Under the pieces are notes generated by a model. It searched no databases. It saw nothing but the letters and a program-made list of their open reading frames with translations, and was not told where the DNA came from. A DNA stretch of 64,000 nt from assembly GCA_026415975.1 (NCBI GenBank), contig JAOAFZ010000006.1:1-64000 (forward strand), read 5' to 3'. Of the stretch, positions 42,444 to 50,364 are shown one piece after another (within the stretch, counting starts at the first letter, position 1; every line of letters begins with the position of its first letter). The DNA comes from Patescibacteria group bacterium (GTDB lineage Bacteria; Patescibacteriota; Microgenomatia; UBA1406; GWC2-37-13). Both the position numbers and the translations under genes were made by a program.

Positions 42444-43544
42444 TTAATAAGTCGGGGTTGCAACCAGAACCACGGTTCCTGAATATGCGCCTGCCGGCTG
42501 TAAACCGTTTACTTCTGCCCGCCATCCGATACGAGTGGTTTCTGTAGTCACACCTGTGGGACTATATGCAACCTCGGCGGCAGTAGTTGTAGTACCAGCC
42601 CAGTTCGGCCCGGAATTGGTAAAGCGATTTGCGGTTCCAGTTCCCAGCGTTGAGTCGTTCGTTGTGTAGCCGAAATATCCGGTGTTCACACTTGCTGTCG
42701 TGCCGCTCGGTGCAGACCAGTTTACCGGAGAGGCATTTGTGCCGGTAAACTCATCAATGTTCTCCGACCCCGCCTGAAGAACAGGTGCTGTGAGTCCCCG
42801 GACAGTAATTGTGTACCCGTTTACAGCGTTCGTTACCACGGTAAGATCGTGTGCGGCGATACTCGGATCACCCGACGACAATGTGCCGAAGGGGACCGTA
42901 GTAGCCGTCGTTGTTACATCTGTGGTTGCTCCGTTAACCGTACTGCCCGAGCTAACACCGGTAACAGTAAAAGTAAGTGTAGGGTCGACAGAAGCTGTAA
43001 CCGCGATCGAGGTCGTATCCAGGATGGCAAACGCGACGGTGCTGGTGTCAATAACTGTGGTCCCGGCGTCGGAAAAACTGGTAATCCGGGCAAAGTACGT
43101 GGTATTGATGGTGGTCGGGTTGGTTATTCCGGTCAGGGTAACACCGGTCTGTCCTGTTTCTGAGACGCTATTTCCTACGATGTTAATGATAACTGTACCA
43201 TTTGTCGTAAAATCGGTAGTCGGCGTAGCACCTTCGATTGTGTCCGCAGAGAGTGCGGCACCGGTGGTGTTTAGGCCGCTTGGTACAGTACATGACCCCG
43301 ACGCGGTAGTACAGAAGTCTATCCTATACCGCTGAATAGGAGTACTCGCCGACGGAGTACCATCGGTGGTGTAGGTAACTCCCGACGCTCCTGCTCGGGA
43401 ATCACTTACCGTCAGAGAAGCAGCTGAAAAGGCGGCATGTGCTGTAGGTATAAGCATCTGTCCAATCGGTGTCAACAGATACATGAAGATAGTCAATAAG
43501 GGGAATGCTGCGCGAGACAGTTTGGCGAGAGATACCTTTTCCAT
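42444..43544 (-). CDS. secreted partner protein of a DUF916-like anchor (module 3)
   Basis: 366 aa. Signal peptide ending near AHAAF (~34). Thr/Ser-rich Ig-like middle region with FCTTASGSCTVPSG. The C-terminal ~150 residues share a domain with the 24490 and 44595 proteins: VTNAVNGYTITVRGLTAPVL, GYFGYTTNDSTLGTGTANRF, and a last strand YSGTVVLVATPTY. The start at 43544 is set by TTGACA-17-TACAGT ending seven bases upstream; the frame runs 14 codons further through that promoter. Very low Lys and charge, as in many surface-layer-like proteins. Confidence 0.7.
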   Translation of the reverse strand: MEKVSLAKLSRAAFPLLTIFMYLLTPIGQMLIPTAHAAFSAASLTVSDSRAGASGVTYTTDGTPSASTPIQRYRIDFCTTASGSCTVPSGLNTTGAALSADTIEGATPTTDFTTNGTVIINIVGNSVSETGQTGVTLTGITNPTTINTTYFARITSFSDAGTTVIDTSTVAFAILDTTSIAVTASVDPTLTFTVTGVSSGSTVNGATTDVTTTATTVPFGTLSSGDPSIAAHDLTVVTNAVNGYTITVRGLTAPVLQAGSENIDEFTGTNASPVNWSAPSGTTASVNTGYFGYTTNDSTLGTGTANRFTNSGPNWAGTTTTAAEVAYSPTGVTTETTRIGWRAEVNGLQPAGAYSGTVVLVATPTY

Positions 43545-43551
43545 AAGTATA

Positions 43552-43580
43552 ACTGTAAAAACTTTTTTTACCGTTGTCAA
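43552..43580 (-). promoter_or_regulatory. promoter of surface module 3
   Basis: Minus strand: TTGACA (43580 to 43575), 17-base spacer, TACAGT (43557 to 43552), seven bases, ATG at 43544. Confidence 0.75.
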
Positions 43581-43587
43581 CTTCAAG

Positions 43588-44589
43588 TTATGAGCTTCCT
43601 TTCAAAATAAGAAAAACCCTTTTCAGTCGTTTCCTGCGGTACCAGAGGAATAGGGCAACACAAACAATCACAGCTCCCGTAGCAATCGGAATAAACGGTA
43701 ATGAAACAATGGTTGTGGAAGCCTGGATGGTTTCGCCGTTTCCGACAGAAACAATTGCTGTTGCCGAATAGATTCCGTACGAAAACTGTGCCATGTCTAC
43801 TGTGGATTTCCATACCCTCGATTTTCCGGGAAAGACAACACGTTCGTCGAGTACAATTGTGTTGGGCTCTCCAAGCCATTGCTGCAGTAAAATGCGCGGA
43901 GTACCGGTAAAGTGGTTTAGGCCGGAATTACGCAGTCGAAGGGTAAAGGCAACTTTTTGACGGTCTCCAACAGCATCAGGAGTTGACCAGTCGGTGATAG
44001 ATGCCTTCCGCTGTGTTTCTCCGACACTGATATTGGTTAGAATGGGAATTCCTACTTTCCCGGAGACCTGAGACCCCGGCCCGGAGCTACGGAAGAGTGG
44101 TTCTACGAAGAGAACTCCATAATAGCCTCCAAGTGCAACTGTATCCGGAATCTGTACCGTTACTCTGACTGTTCTGCGACCCCCGGCATCGATGATCAGT
44201 GAGTCGGGGGTGACCTCCGACCATGAGAGTAACGGAGAAACAGGGCCATCCAGACGAATATCGCCGGACTCATCATCGGTATCAATTGAATCAAACGAAA
44301 GCTTAACAGGAAGTGGTTGATCGGTTAAGTTATCGAGCGTAATATCATAGGTATATTTTTTCCCGGGATCGAGACGCAGGTTCAGCAAAACCGGTGAAAC
44401 ACGAAGTTGACCGGTACCTTCAGGAGTAGGAGTAGCGGCAGCTATTGCGGCATTGCTCGCAACATTCACTTCTACAGGAGTAACTGCTGACTTAGGACCG
44501 GTAGCCTGGACAGGCGAGTACCAAAGCAGGAAAGCGAACAATGCCACCACTGCCGCCCGGAACACCGCGGAATTGATTACAGTATCCAT
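43588..44589 (-). CDS. DUF916-like membrane-anchored surface protein (module 2)
   Basis: 333 aa: signal (~10-30), linker, extracellular Ig-like domains (LRVSPVLLNLRLDPGKKYTYD; GGYYGVLFVEPLF; FTLRLRNSGLNHFTG), C-terminal membrane span (IPIATGAVIVCVALFLW) and a basic tail (YRRKRLKRVFLILKGSS). Same plan as the 23372, 41477 and 56603 proteins. Five bases separate it from its upstream partner and no clear -10 lies between, so it is co-transcribed with that gene. Confidence 0.74.
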   Translation of the reverse strand: MDTVINSAVFRAAVVALFAFLLWYSPVQATGPKSAVTPVEVNVASNAAIAAATPTPEGTGQLRVSPVLLNLRLDPGKKYTYDITLDNLTDQPLPVKLSFDSIDTDDESGDIRLDGPVSPLLSWSEVTPDSLIIDAGGRRTVRVTVQIPDTVALGGYYGVLFVEPLFRSSGPGSQVSGKVGIPILTNISVGETQRKASITDWSTPDAVGDRQKVAFTLRLRNSGLNHFTGTPRILLQQWLGEPNTIVLDERVVFPGKSRVWKSTVDMAQFSYGIYSATAIVSVGNGETIQASTTIVSLPFIPIATGAVIVCVALFLWYRRKRLKRVFLILKGSS

Positions 44590-44594
44590 ACCGG

Positions 44595-45764
44595 TTAAAA
44601 CGTCGGAACTACAATATAAACAATCGTACTCCGGTAATCACCTGCCACCTGATTTGCATTCGTAGTAACCCGGTAGCTCACGGTAAACTCCTCATCGATG
44701 ACCGGAGTAAGAATCGGACCCGCGTTGTCGGCGACCGGGTCTCCCGGCGAGGAGGTCGAAAATCCTGCATACCGGGGACCACCGGAAGTAAAGCGGTCGG
44801 CAGTCCCCCCCGTCAGGGAGGAATCAGAGGTAGTGTAGCCGAAACCTGTTCCTGACCACAAAGTCGGGGAGGCATTTCCGGAGGCATAGTTTGCGATTGT
44901 GTATGATCCGAAGGTCAAAGGTTGGGTAACCCGCCCGTAAATTATATACCCGTTGTATGCGTTTGTTGAGGTGGTGAGTACGGTGTTTTTGCTGGAATCG
45001 GTATATGAATTTTCCGCGTTCAAATTAGAGAATACTACTGAGTTTGCACTCACTCCGAATGTCAGGGTAGGAAGAACTGTTGCAGCAGTTGCATCTGGTC
45101 CCCATCCTGACTCTGTAAAGTTACCCTGATTTGCCTTAACCCGAATCCGGTACGTTGTGTCCTGACTCAGCCCGGTTACAAATTCGCCTGCTGCTCCACC
45201 CCAGTCTGCATATGTTTGCCAGTCTTCTGGACCCAATGTACTCCCGACCGTTCCGTCATCCTGAATATAACGTGCTGTCGCGTACGCGTCAGCACTTGAA
45301 CGGATCTCGATGGCATATTCAGTGTCGGCAGGATTTGATCCCGTATTTACGATAAACTGCAGCCGGTCGTAATGGTTCCCCGGATTTGTAAAGCTTGGAG
45401 CAGGTGGTACATTTGCCATGTTGGTAAAAATTAACCCGCTTCCCACAGTAGTAGTTCCGTTTCCCGCAGGATCAGCGGCAACTTCTCCGATTATTCCCTG
45501 TAACCCGTACGTTCCATTACTTGAGTTCTCCGTGCCTCCTGCTCCAAATCCATATTCCTGCAGTGTATAGATGCCATTGCTGGGTCCGGCCTGGGCCCTC
45601 ACCTGTGGTACAGTGGAAAAAAGGATTAAAGACAAGCTCACAATGATAGCTAAACCGGTAGCGCCTCCGCTCCAGTGTAAAAAAAAGATGCTATTTCTTG
45701 CTTTACACATAACCAGAGAGCTACCACACTCGGATTCGGCTATGCTCGATGCACTGTCTTTCAT
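44595..45764 (-). CDS. secreted partner protein of a DUF916-like anchor (module 2)
   Basis: 389 aa from ATG 45764 (TACAAT ends 11 bases upstream). Signal/anchor at ~38-57, then a fibronectin-III-like domain (PPAPSFTNPGNHYDRLQF ... DTTYRIRVKANQG). The C-terminal family domain is shared with the 24490 and 42444 proteins: TSTNAYNGYIIYGRVTQPL, GFGYTTSDSSLTGGTADRF, final RSTIVYIVVPTF. The frame extends 64 codons upstream into the Fic-like gene, which I discount. Probably a surface adhesin held by the DUF916-like protein downstream. Confidence 0.7.
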   Translation of the reverse strand: MKDSASSIAESECGSSLVMCKARNSIFFLHWSGGATGLAIIVSLSLILFSTVPQVRAQAGPSNGIYTLQEYGFGAGGTENSSNGTYGLQGIIGEVAADPAGNGTTTVGSGLIFTNMANVPPAPSFTNPGNHYDRLQFIVNTGSNPADTEYAIEIRSSADAYATARYIQDDGTVGSTLGPEDWQTYADWGGAAGEFVTGLSQDTTYRIRVKANQGNFTESGWGPDATAATVLPTLTFGVSANSVVFSNLNAENSYTDSSKNTVLTTSTNAYNGYIIYGRVTQPLTFGSYTIANYASGNASPTLWSGTGFGYTTSDSSLTGGTADRFTSGGPRYAGFSTSSPGDPVADNAGPILTPVIDEEFTVSYRVTTNANQVAGDYRSTIVYIVVPTF

Positions 45765-45841
45765 ACACTTTATTAATTGTAATATACGGAACAGAGCAGG
45801 CAGATACAGGGAGTTGTGTGCGGGTGTCTCTACAGGATAAG

Positions 45842-46789
45842 CTAAATGTGAGTGCGGATATAGATTGTAGAACGACCTTTCCCGCTCGGGAACAGTAAAC
45901 CTAACTCGACCAGCTTTGCAAGCTCTCTGGATGCTGTTATCTGAGAAACACCGCACAATTGTTGTACTTTTTTATTCGAAATTACTGATTGAGGCTCTTC
46001 AAGAAGCAAAAGTATTTTTTTCTGACGATCTGTAAGGTGAAAAAAAGAAGCTGGTCTGCCTTCCGGAGATGCGACTATTGTGTACTGTGCGTAAAGATTC
46101 TCTATGACAGGGATGAATCCAGCTGTGGCGTATTCCAGCCAGCCGGTTGCTGATTTACTCTCAATTGACTTTTGAAGTTGCTTTTTGTAGTAGACGCGTT
46201 CACGATGAAAAAACTCTTCGAAAACAACAATACCACGGAAATTCCATCCACTGCGGACGAGTATTAGATAAAAAACCAGATGAGCATATGGCAAGATTGA
46301 CTTGGTGACAATATGATACTGGTACATAAAAAGAAAAAGGAGTAATGCAAGTACTACCGGATCCCGCTCCCGTTCTTCAAGGAACAATACCGCTTCCAGA
46401 AACTCTTTCCTGGAAACAGGAAACGCCTCCGGCCAGATGCCTTTGTACAGTTCTTCAAAATCATCGTAGTCCAGTTTCCGATTTGAGGCGTACCAGTCGT
46501 ATTCTACGCGTAGGAGAGCCTGCCTGTACCGAAGCAGAACGTTGGCCGGAGTCGTTCCGGTAAAGGTGTAATTCTTGCTCAGATAGCTGATTACTTTATT
46601 TCTCTGAAGTGACAGATCATACAAAGAAAATGCGTAAAAGGTTCGCAACGAATGGGCATCCCATCGTAGCTGGAGCTCCGTTTGCCGGGGAAGAATAAGC
46701 GCGTGAATATCTTTCCGGAGGACTTCAAGCCTGGCAAGATTTTCTATCAGATATGGAGTGCGTGTAATGGTAATTATCGGTATATTCAT
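45842..46789 (-). CDS. degenerate Fic-fold protein with C-terminal winged helix (regulator)
   Basis: 315 aa. Residues ~145-235 follow the Fic fold: a helix ending ILPY where Fic has IHPF, then directly AHLVFYLILVRSGW (Fic: RLLxxLILxxxG), then EEFFHRERVYYKKQLQKSIES and TGWLEYATAGFIPVIENLY. The catalytic DGNGR segment is missing, so AMP transfer is unlikely. Residues ~250-315 are a winged helix (RQKKILLLLEE ... QLCGVSQITASRELAKLVE ... GKGRSTIYI). TACGAT ends seven bases before the ATG. It sits between two surface-protein operons and may regulate them. Confidence 0.72.
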   Translation of the reverse strand: MNIPIITITRTPYLIENLARLEVLRKDIHALILPRQTELQLRWDAHSLRTFYAFSLYDLSLQRNKVISYLSKNYTFTGTTPANVLLRYRQALLRVEYDWYASNRKLDYDDFEELYKGIWPEAFPVSRKEFLEAVLFLEERERDPVVLALLLFLFMYQYHIVTKSILPYAHLVFYLILVRSGWNFRGIVVFEEFFHRERVYYKKQLQKSIESKSATGWLEYATAGFIPVIENLYAQYTIVASPEGRPASFFHLTDRQKKILLLLEEPQSVISNKKVQQLCGVSQITASRELAKLVELGLLFPSGKGRSTIYIRTHI

Positions 46790-46862
46790 ACGAATAATCG
46801 TAACATATTCGCACCATATATTGCATATAAAACTGTCACAAAAGTTAGATGTAAATTAACAG

Positions 46863-46874
46863 TTCTGTACAGAA
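46863..46874. promoter_or_regulatory. 12-bp palindrome TTCTGTACAGAA upstream of surface genes
   Basis: A perfect palindrome in the 173-base divergent region between the Fic-like regulator and the 46963 gene. A TTGACA lies 30 bases further on at 46905-46910. It is a candidate operator, possibly for the adjacent winged-helix protein. Confidence 0.5.
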
Positions 46875-46962
46875 TTATGGAAAAATTGAGAAGAAATCTT
46901 CAGCTTGACAGCGCACCCAGTTTCGTGCAAGATAGTCTCAGATAAATGTAAAAAAGAGCGGC

Positions 46963-49617
46963 ATGAAGCCTCAAACAAAAAACCAGATACGTGAATTATT
47001 TAACGGTGCCTTATGGCTTCTAGTATTTATATATGGGTTTTTTTCTATTTCTCCCGTTCAAGCGACTCCCGGAATATATGACCGAATAAGCTTTCAAGGG
47101 AAGTTGGTGAACAATGATGGAACGAACGTGACGAATGGAAGTTACACCTTCACATTTACTCTGTACAATGCCGCGTCTGGAGGAACTAGTCTATGGACTG
47201 AGGATCAGTCAATTACCGTGACTGATGGTATATTCCGCGCGGAACTGGGAGCCGCAACCTCGTTTCCGGCAAATTTATTCGATGATGACCAGTTGTTTCT
47301 GGCGATCCAGATTAATGGAGGATCTGCCCTGACACCGCGAATACGCTTTGCAGCTGTACCGTATGCCTTCAACGCTGAAAAGGTAAACGGTTTGAACGTG
47401 TCAAATACAACCGGCACGATAACTGTACCAAGTGGCGAGACTATCGATTTCGGTGCCAACAGTCTCACGCTCGTAACAAGTGGAGACTCCACCCTTACAC
47501 TCCCGACGACGGGCACTCTAGCAACAATTGCCGGGGTAGAGACATTCACCAACAAAACTATAGGATCAACAGGTTTAGTGTTTAGCGGGGCCGGTATCGA
47601 TATCAGTTCTGCCGTGTCCGAGGGAATTGTGATAGAAGGGGATGCCGATTCAGCATTTCGCACCCTTACCGGTGGACTGACTTTTGAAGCAGCGGGCACA
47701 GGAACAACCGGACGTATTCAGATAGGTGTCGGTGGAGCTGGCAACTCCGCGCCGGACTTTCTTGCATTGTCGATACGCTCTACAACAGGCGATCCCTCCG
47801 GAGGACAGGAGGGAGATATGTACTATAACACCGCTGACAACGCTTTTCGCTGTTATCAGGATACCGGTTGGACGAACTGCATTACGAACAGCTTATCAAT
47901 AAACTCGCTGAGCGATGCAACAGGAACACGGACACTGGCAAATGCGGACTATACCCAGACCTGGAACTGGAGTTCACTGACCACTCAGACCGGCCTGGTT
48001 ATTGGCGGCGGTACCGCCATGACTTCCGGATCAACCATTGCAACGAATGGCACGTATGTTCACACAACAGTAAACTCCCAGGGTGCACTGGTGCAGGTAT
48101 CATTCACCGATGCTTCCACAAATGTCAATAACGGGGGAGTAACAAGCGGCTTATCAATCAGTGCAACGGTAAACACTTCCGGAGCAGGCAGCAAAACCAT
48201 AAACGGAATGCGAGTTGCTCCACCGACACTGACAGCATGTTCGGGAGGCTCATGTGCGGTGAATGCTCTTGAAGTCAATGCTCAGGCATCGTCTAATTCC
48301 TTGATTACCCAGGTGGGGTTACAGGTAAACGCGGCAAGCATAACGTCCGGTGCACAGTATGGAATTCGAATCGGAGACGTATCTGCATCCGGTGGAGCTA
48401 CCGAAGTAGCACTACGGATCGGGGACGGATGGGACATCGGCCTGGAGATTGAAAGTAGAATTTTGTTGACCGATAACAGCACAACAGCGCTTCAGGTAGT
48501 TTCATCAAGCTCCACCAACACAGTATTTCTGGTAGACGCTTCCAATGAACGTGTGGGAATCGGAGTCGCCACAGCAGATTATGTTCTGGACGTTAACGGT
48601 CCCGCACGATTACGCCCCCTGGGATCAGCACCATCTGCCGCGCAAGGGGTTATGTACTTTGATGCAGGGGCGAGTAAATTCCGGTGCAGCGAGAACGGGT
48701 CATCGTTTGTCGACTGTATCACAGCAGGATTGACTGTACGTGAAACCGATGCTTCTCCATCGGTTGCAAGTACGACCACACTTGAATTTGGCCCGGTTAC
48801 CTCGTCCTCAGATGAATTTGAGATAACAGACCAGACTGGTGGTGTGGTTCGAGTTAGGCTTGGTACGAAGGCAGTGCTGACCGATGGTTCGCAAACACTA
48901 ACAAACAAGACAATTGGTAGTAGCGGGCTTACTTTTTCGGGAGCTACTACCTCAATCACCACCACTGGAAGTGAGAACTTCACCATCGGTCCCGGAGGCA
49001 CGGGTGATGTCGTAATCGGTAGTGGCGGGAACACCTTTACCTTCGATCCGCAGTCCGGACCGTCTTTTGCGGGAACAGCACGTCCAACGAAGGTGCTAAC
49101 ACTCTCACCTGAGTACTCTGGGGCTGTGCTCTCTACCTTTTACGGTGCCGGAACTGACGTGAATATCAGCGGTAGCATGACCTCGGATACGGATTCTTCC
49201 GCCAACCTGTTACGAAACTACTACCAGTGGTCCAGCTCCCAGTCTTCTCTCAATTACTATACTGTGGCTGTTCGAATCCGTCTACCGAGGGATTTCTCGG
49301 AATGGGCACCGAGTAATGCGTTCCAGGTAGATATTTTAACCCAAACAACCGCTATGGCTAATAATGTAGTTGATATTCGTATTTACAATGGTGACGACAC
49401 CCCCGGAACAGTGGTGGCAACGAGTGCAGGAAATGTTTCCAGTAGCGCGAATTCTTGGACCACCGTAACCATTGATGATTCAGCGCTCGTGAACGGAGGA
49501 GCACCCGAATGGGACGCTGCCGATGAAAGTGCAGTTATTTACTTGCGTGTCGGCTCAAGAAATAATAATATCGTCAGGCTGGGCGATATCCGGTTAACTT
49601 ATTTAGCCGCATTTTAA
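46963..49617 (+). CDS. large secreted tail-fibre-like surface protein
   Basis: 884 aa with a signal/anchor (~15-33). The first extracellular module (YDRISFQGKLVNNDGTNV ... PRIRFAAVPYAFNAEKVNGL) is homologous to that in the 16149 protein. Duplicated segments follow: TNKTIGSTGLVFSGAG and TNKTIGSSGLTFSGAT; GDMYYNTADNAFRCYQDTGW and GVMYFDAGASKFRCSENGS. The C-terminal ~170 residues form a separate beta-domain. A TTGACA at 46905 has only a degenerate -10 (GATAGT, 20-base spacer), and a leader of some 25 bases remains, so this gene differs from the leaderless norm. First gene of a likely three-gene operon. Confidence 0.76.
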   Translation: MKPQTKNQIRELFNGALWLLVFIYGFFSISPVQATPGIYDRISFQGKLVNNDGTNVTNGSYTFTFTLYNAASGGTSLWTEDQSITVTDGIFRAELGAATSFPANLFDDDQLFLAIQINGGSALTPRIRFAAVPYAFNAEKVNGLNVSNTTGTITVPSGETIDFGANSLTLVTSGDSTLTLPTTGTLATIAGVETFTNKTIGSTGLVFSGAGIDISSAVSEGIVIEGDADSAFRTLTGGLTFEAAGTGTTGRIQIGVGGAGNSAPDFLALSIRSTTGDPSGGQEGDMYYNTADNAFRCYQDTGWTNCITNSLSINSLSDATGTRTLANADYTQTWNWSSLTTQTGLVIGGGTAMTSGSTIATNGTYVHTTVNSQGALVQVSFTDASTNVNNGGVTSGLSISATVNTSGAGSKTINGMRVAPPTLTACSGGSCAVNALEVNAQASSNSLITQVGLQVNAASITSGAQYGIRIGDVSASGGATEVALRIGDGWDIGLEIESRILLTDNSTTALQVVSSSSTNTVFLVDASNERVGIGVATADYVLDVNGPARLRPLGSAPSAAQGVMYFDAGASKFRCSENGSSFVDCITAGLTVRETDASPSVASTTTLEFGPVTSSSDEFEITDQTGGVVRVRLGTKAVLTDGSQTLTNKTIGSSGLTFSGATTSITTTGSENFTIGPGGTGDVVIGSGGNTFTFDPQSGPSFAGTARPTKVLTLSPEYSGAVLSTFYGAGTDVNISGSMTSDTDSSANLLRNYYQWSSSQSSLNYYTVAVRIRLPRDFSEWAPSNAFQVDILTQTTAMANNVVDIRIYNGDDTPGTVVATSAGNVSSSANSWTTVTIDDSALVNGGAPEWDAADESAVIYLRVGSRNNNIVRLGDIRLTYLAAF

Positions 49618-49621
49618 ACAT

Positions 49622-50362
49622 ATGAACACGGACAAAATGCCGGGTAAGGTTGCTTTTGCAGCTACACTTGCCTGGATATGTGCAACGCTAGTATTTCCAA
49701 TGGTCAACGCATCAGAGCGGGAACTTGTACTTGTAGAGGGTTTGACCGGAACGCCGGTGCCAACGGTTGTGGTTACCCCGACCCCGGTCACTTTGTTTCT
49801 TGACACACAGGTTCAACCGGATCGATCCACTCCAACACCCGATCCGACTCCGTTGATGATCGGGACACAGTTGCCAGAAACTCTCTCTGCAACAGCTTCC
49901 GCCACACCAAAGCCAGAAGTACTCGAGTCCACATCTGAGGGAACTCTCCAGGAGGAAATTGCACGGGAGCTAGGTCTGGAAATAGATCCTGAGGATGTTT
50001 TGGAGGCTACTGTTTCCGGGGCGATTAAGATTGATCCTGATGCTACGCACCGGTGCTTTGCCGAAGAGTTCAGCAAAGAAGCGAGTCGGGGGGCAGCTCT
50101 TCGCTTCATGATTGGCACCCGTACAGAGCGACCACTTGCAATAGTGAAGAATACACTTTCCCTTGGCGAGTTGCCTGTTGGTGTAGAGGGTATGCTCAAG
50201 GCTGCTCCCAGCAAACTTGGTCAAGAGCGTTATGCTGCCGATCTTACGATTCACGAGTATGCTCAGCGAGGTTCGTTTAACATATCGGTCTTCTACGAAG
50301 AGACCGATAACGCGTCACGTTCCAGCGCAACATTCTGTCAATTCAATCTCGTTGTCCGCTAA
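49622..50362 (+). CDS. secreted protein with Thr/Pro linker, unknown function
   Basis: 246 aa: signal peptide (~10-30), a Thr/Pro-rich linker (~42-95), an acidic region (LQEEIARELGLEIDPEDVLE) and a C-terminal beta-rich domain with two Cys (HRCFAEEF; ATFCQFNLVVR) that may pair. No family recognised. Four bases after the preceding gene and two bases before the next, without a Shine-Dalgarno, suggesting one co-translated operon. Confidence 0.7.
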   Translation: MNTDKMPGKVAFAATLAWICATLVFPMVNASERELVLVEGLTGTPVPTVVVTPTPVTLFLDTQVQPDRSTPTPDPTPLMIGTQLPETLSATASATPKPEVLESTSEGTLQEEIARELGLEIDPEDVLEATVSGAIKIDPDATHRCFAEEFSKEASRGAALRFMIGTRTERPLAIVKNTLSLGELPVGVEGMLKAAPSKLGQERYAADLTIHEYAQRGSFNISVFYEETDNASRSSATFCQFNLVVR

Positions 50363-50364
50363 CA

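Noticed and set aside
42790-43335. 181-codon Val/Pro-rich frame antisense to the module 3 partner gene
   Set aside because: A shadow of the low-charge Thr/Ser-rich protein on the other strand, which has a consensus promoter and signal peptide.
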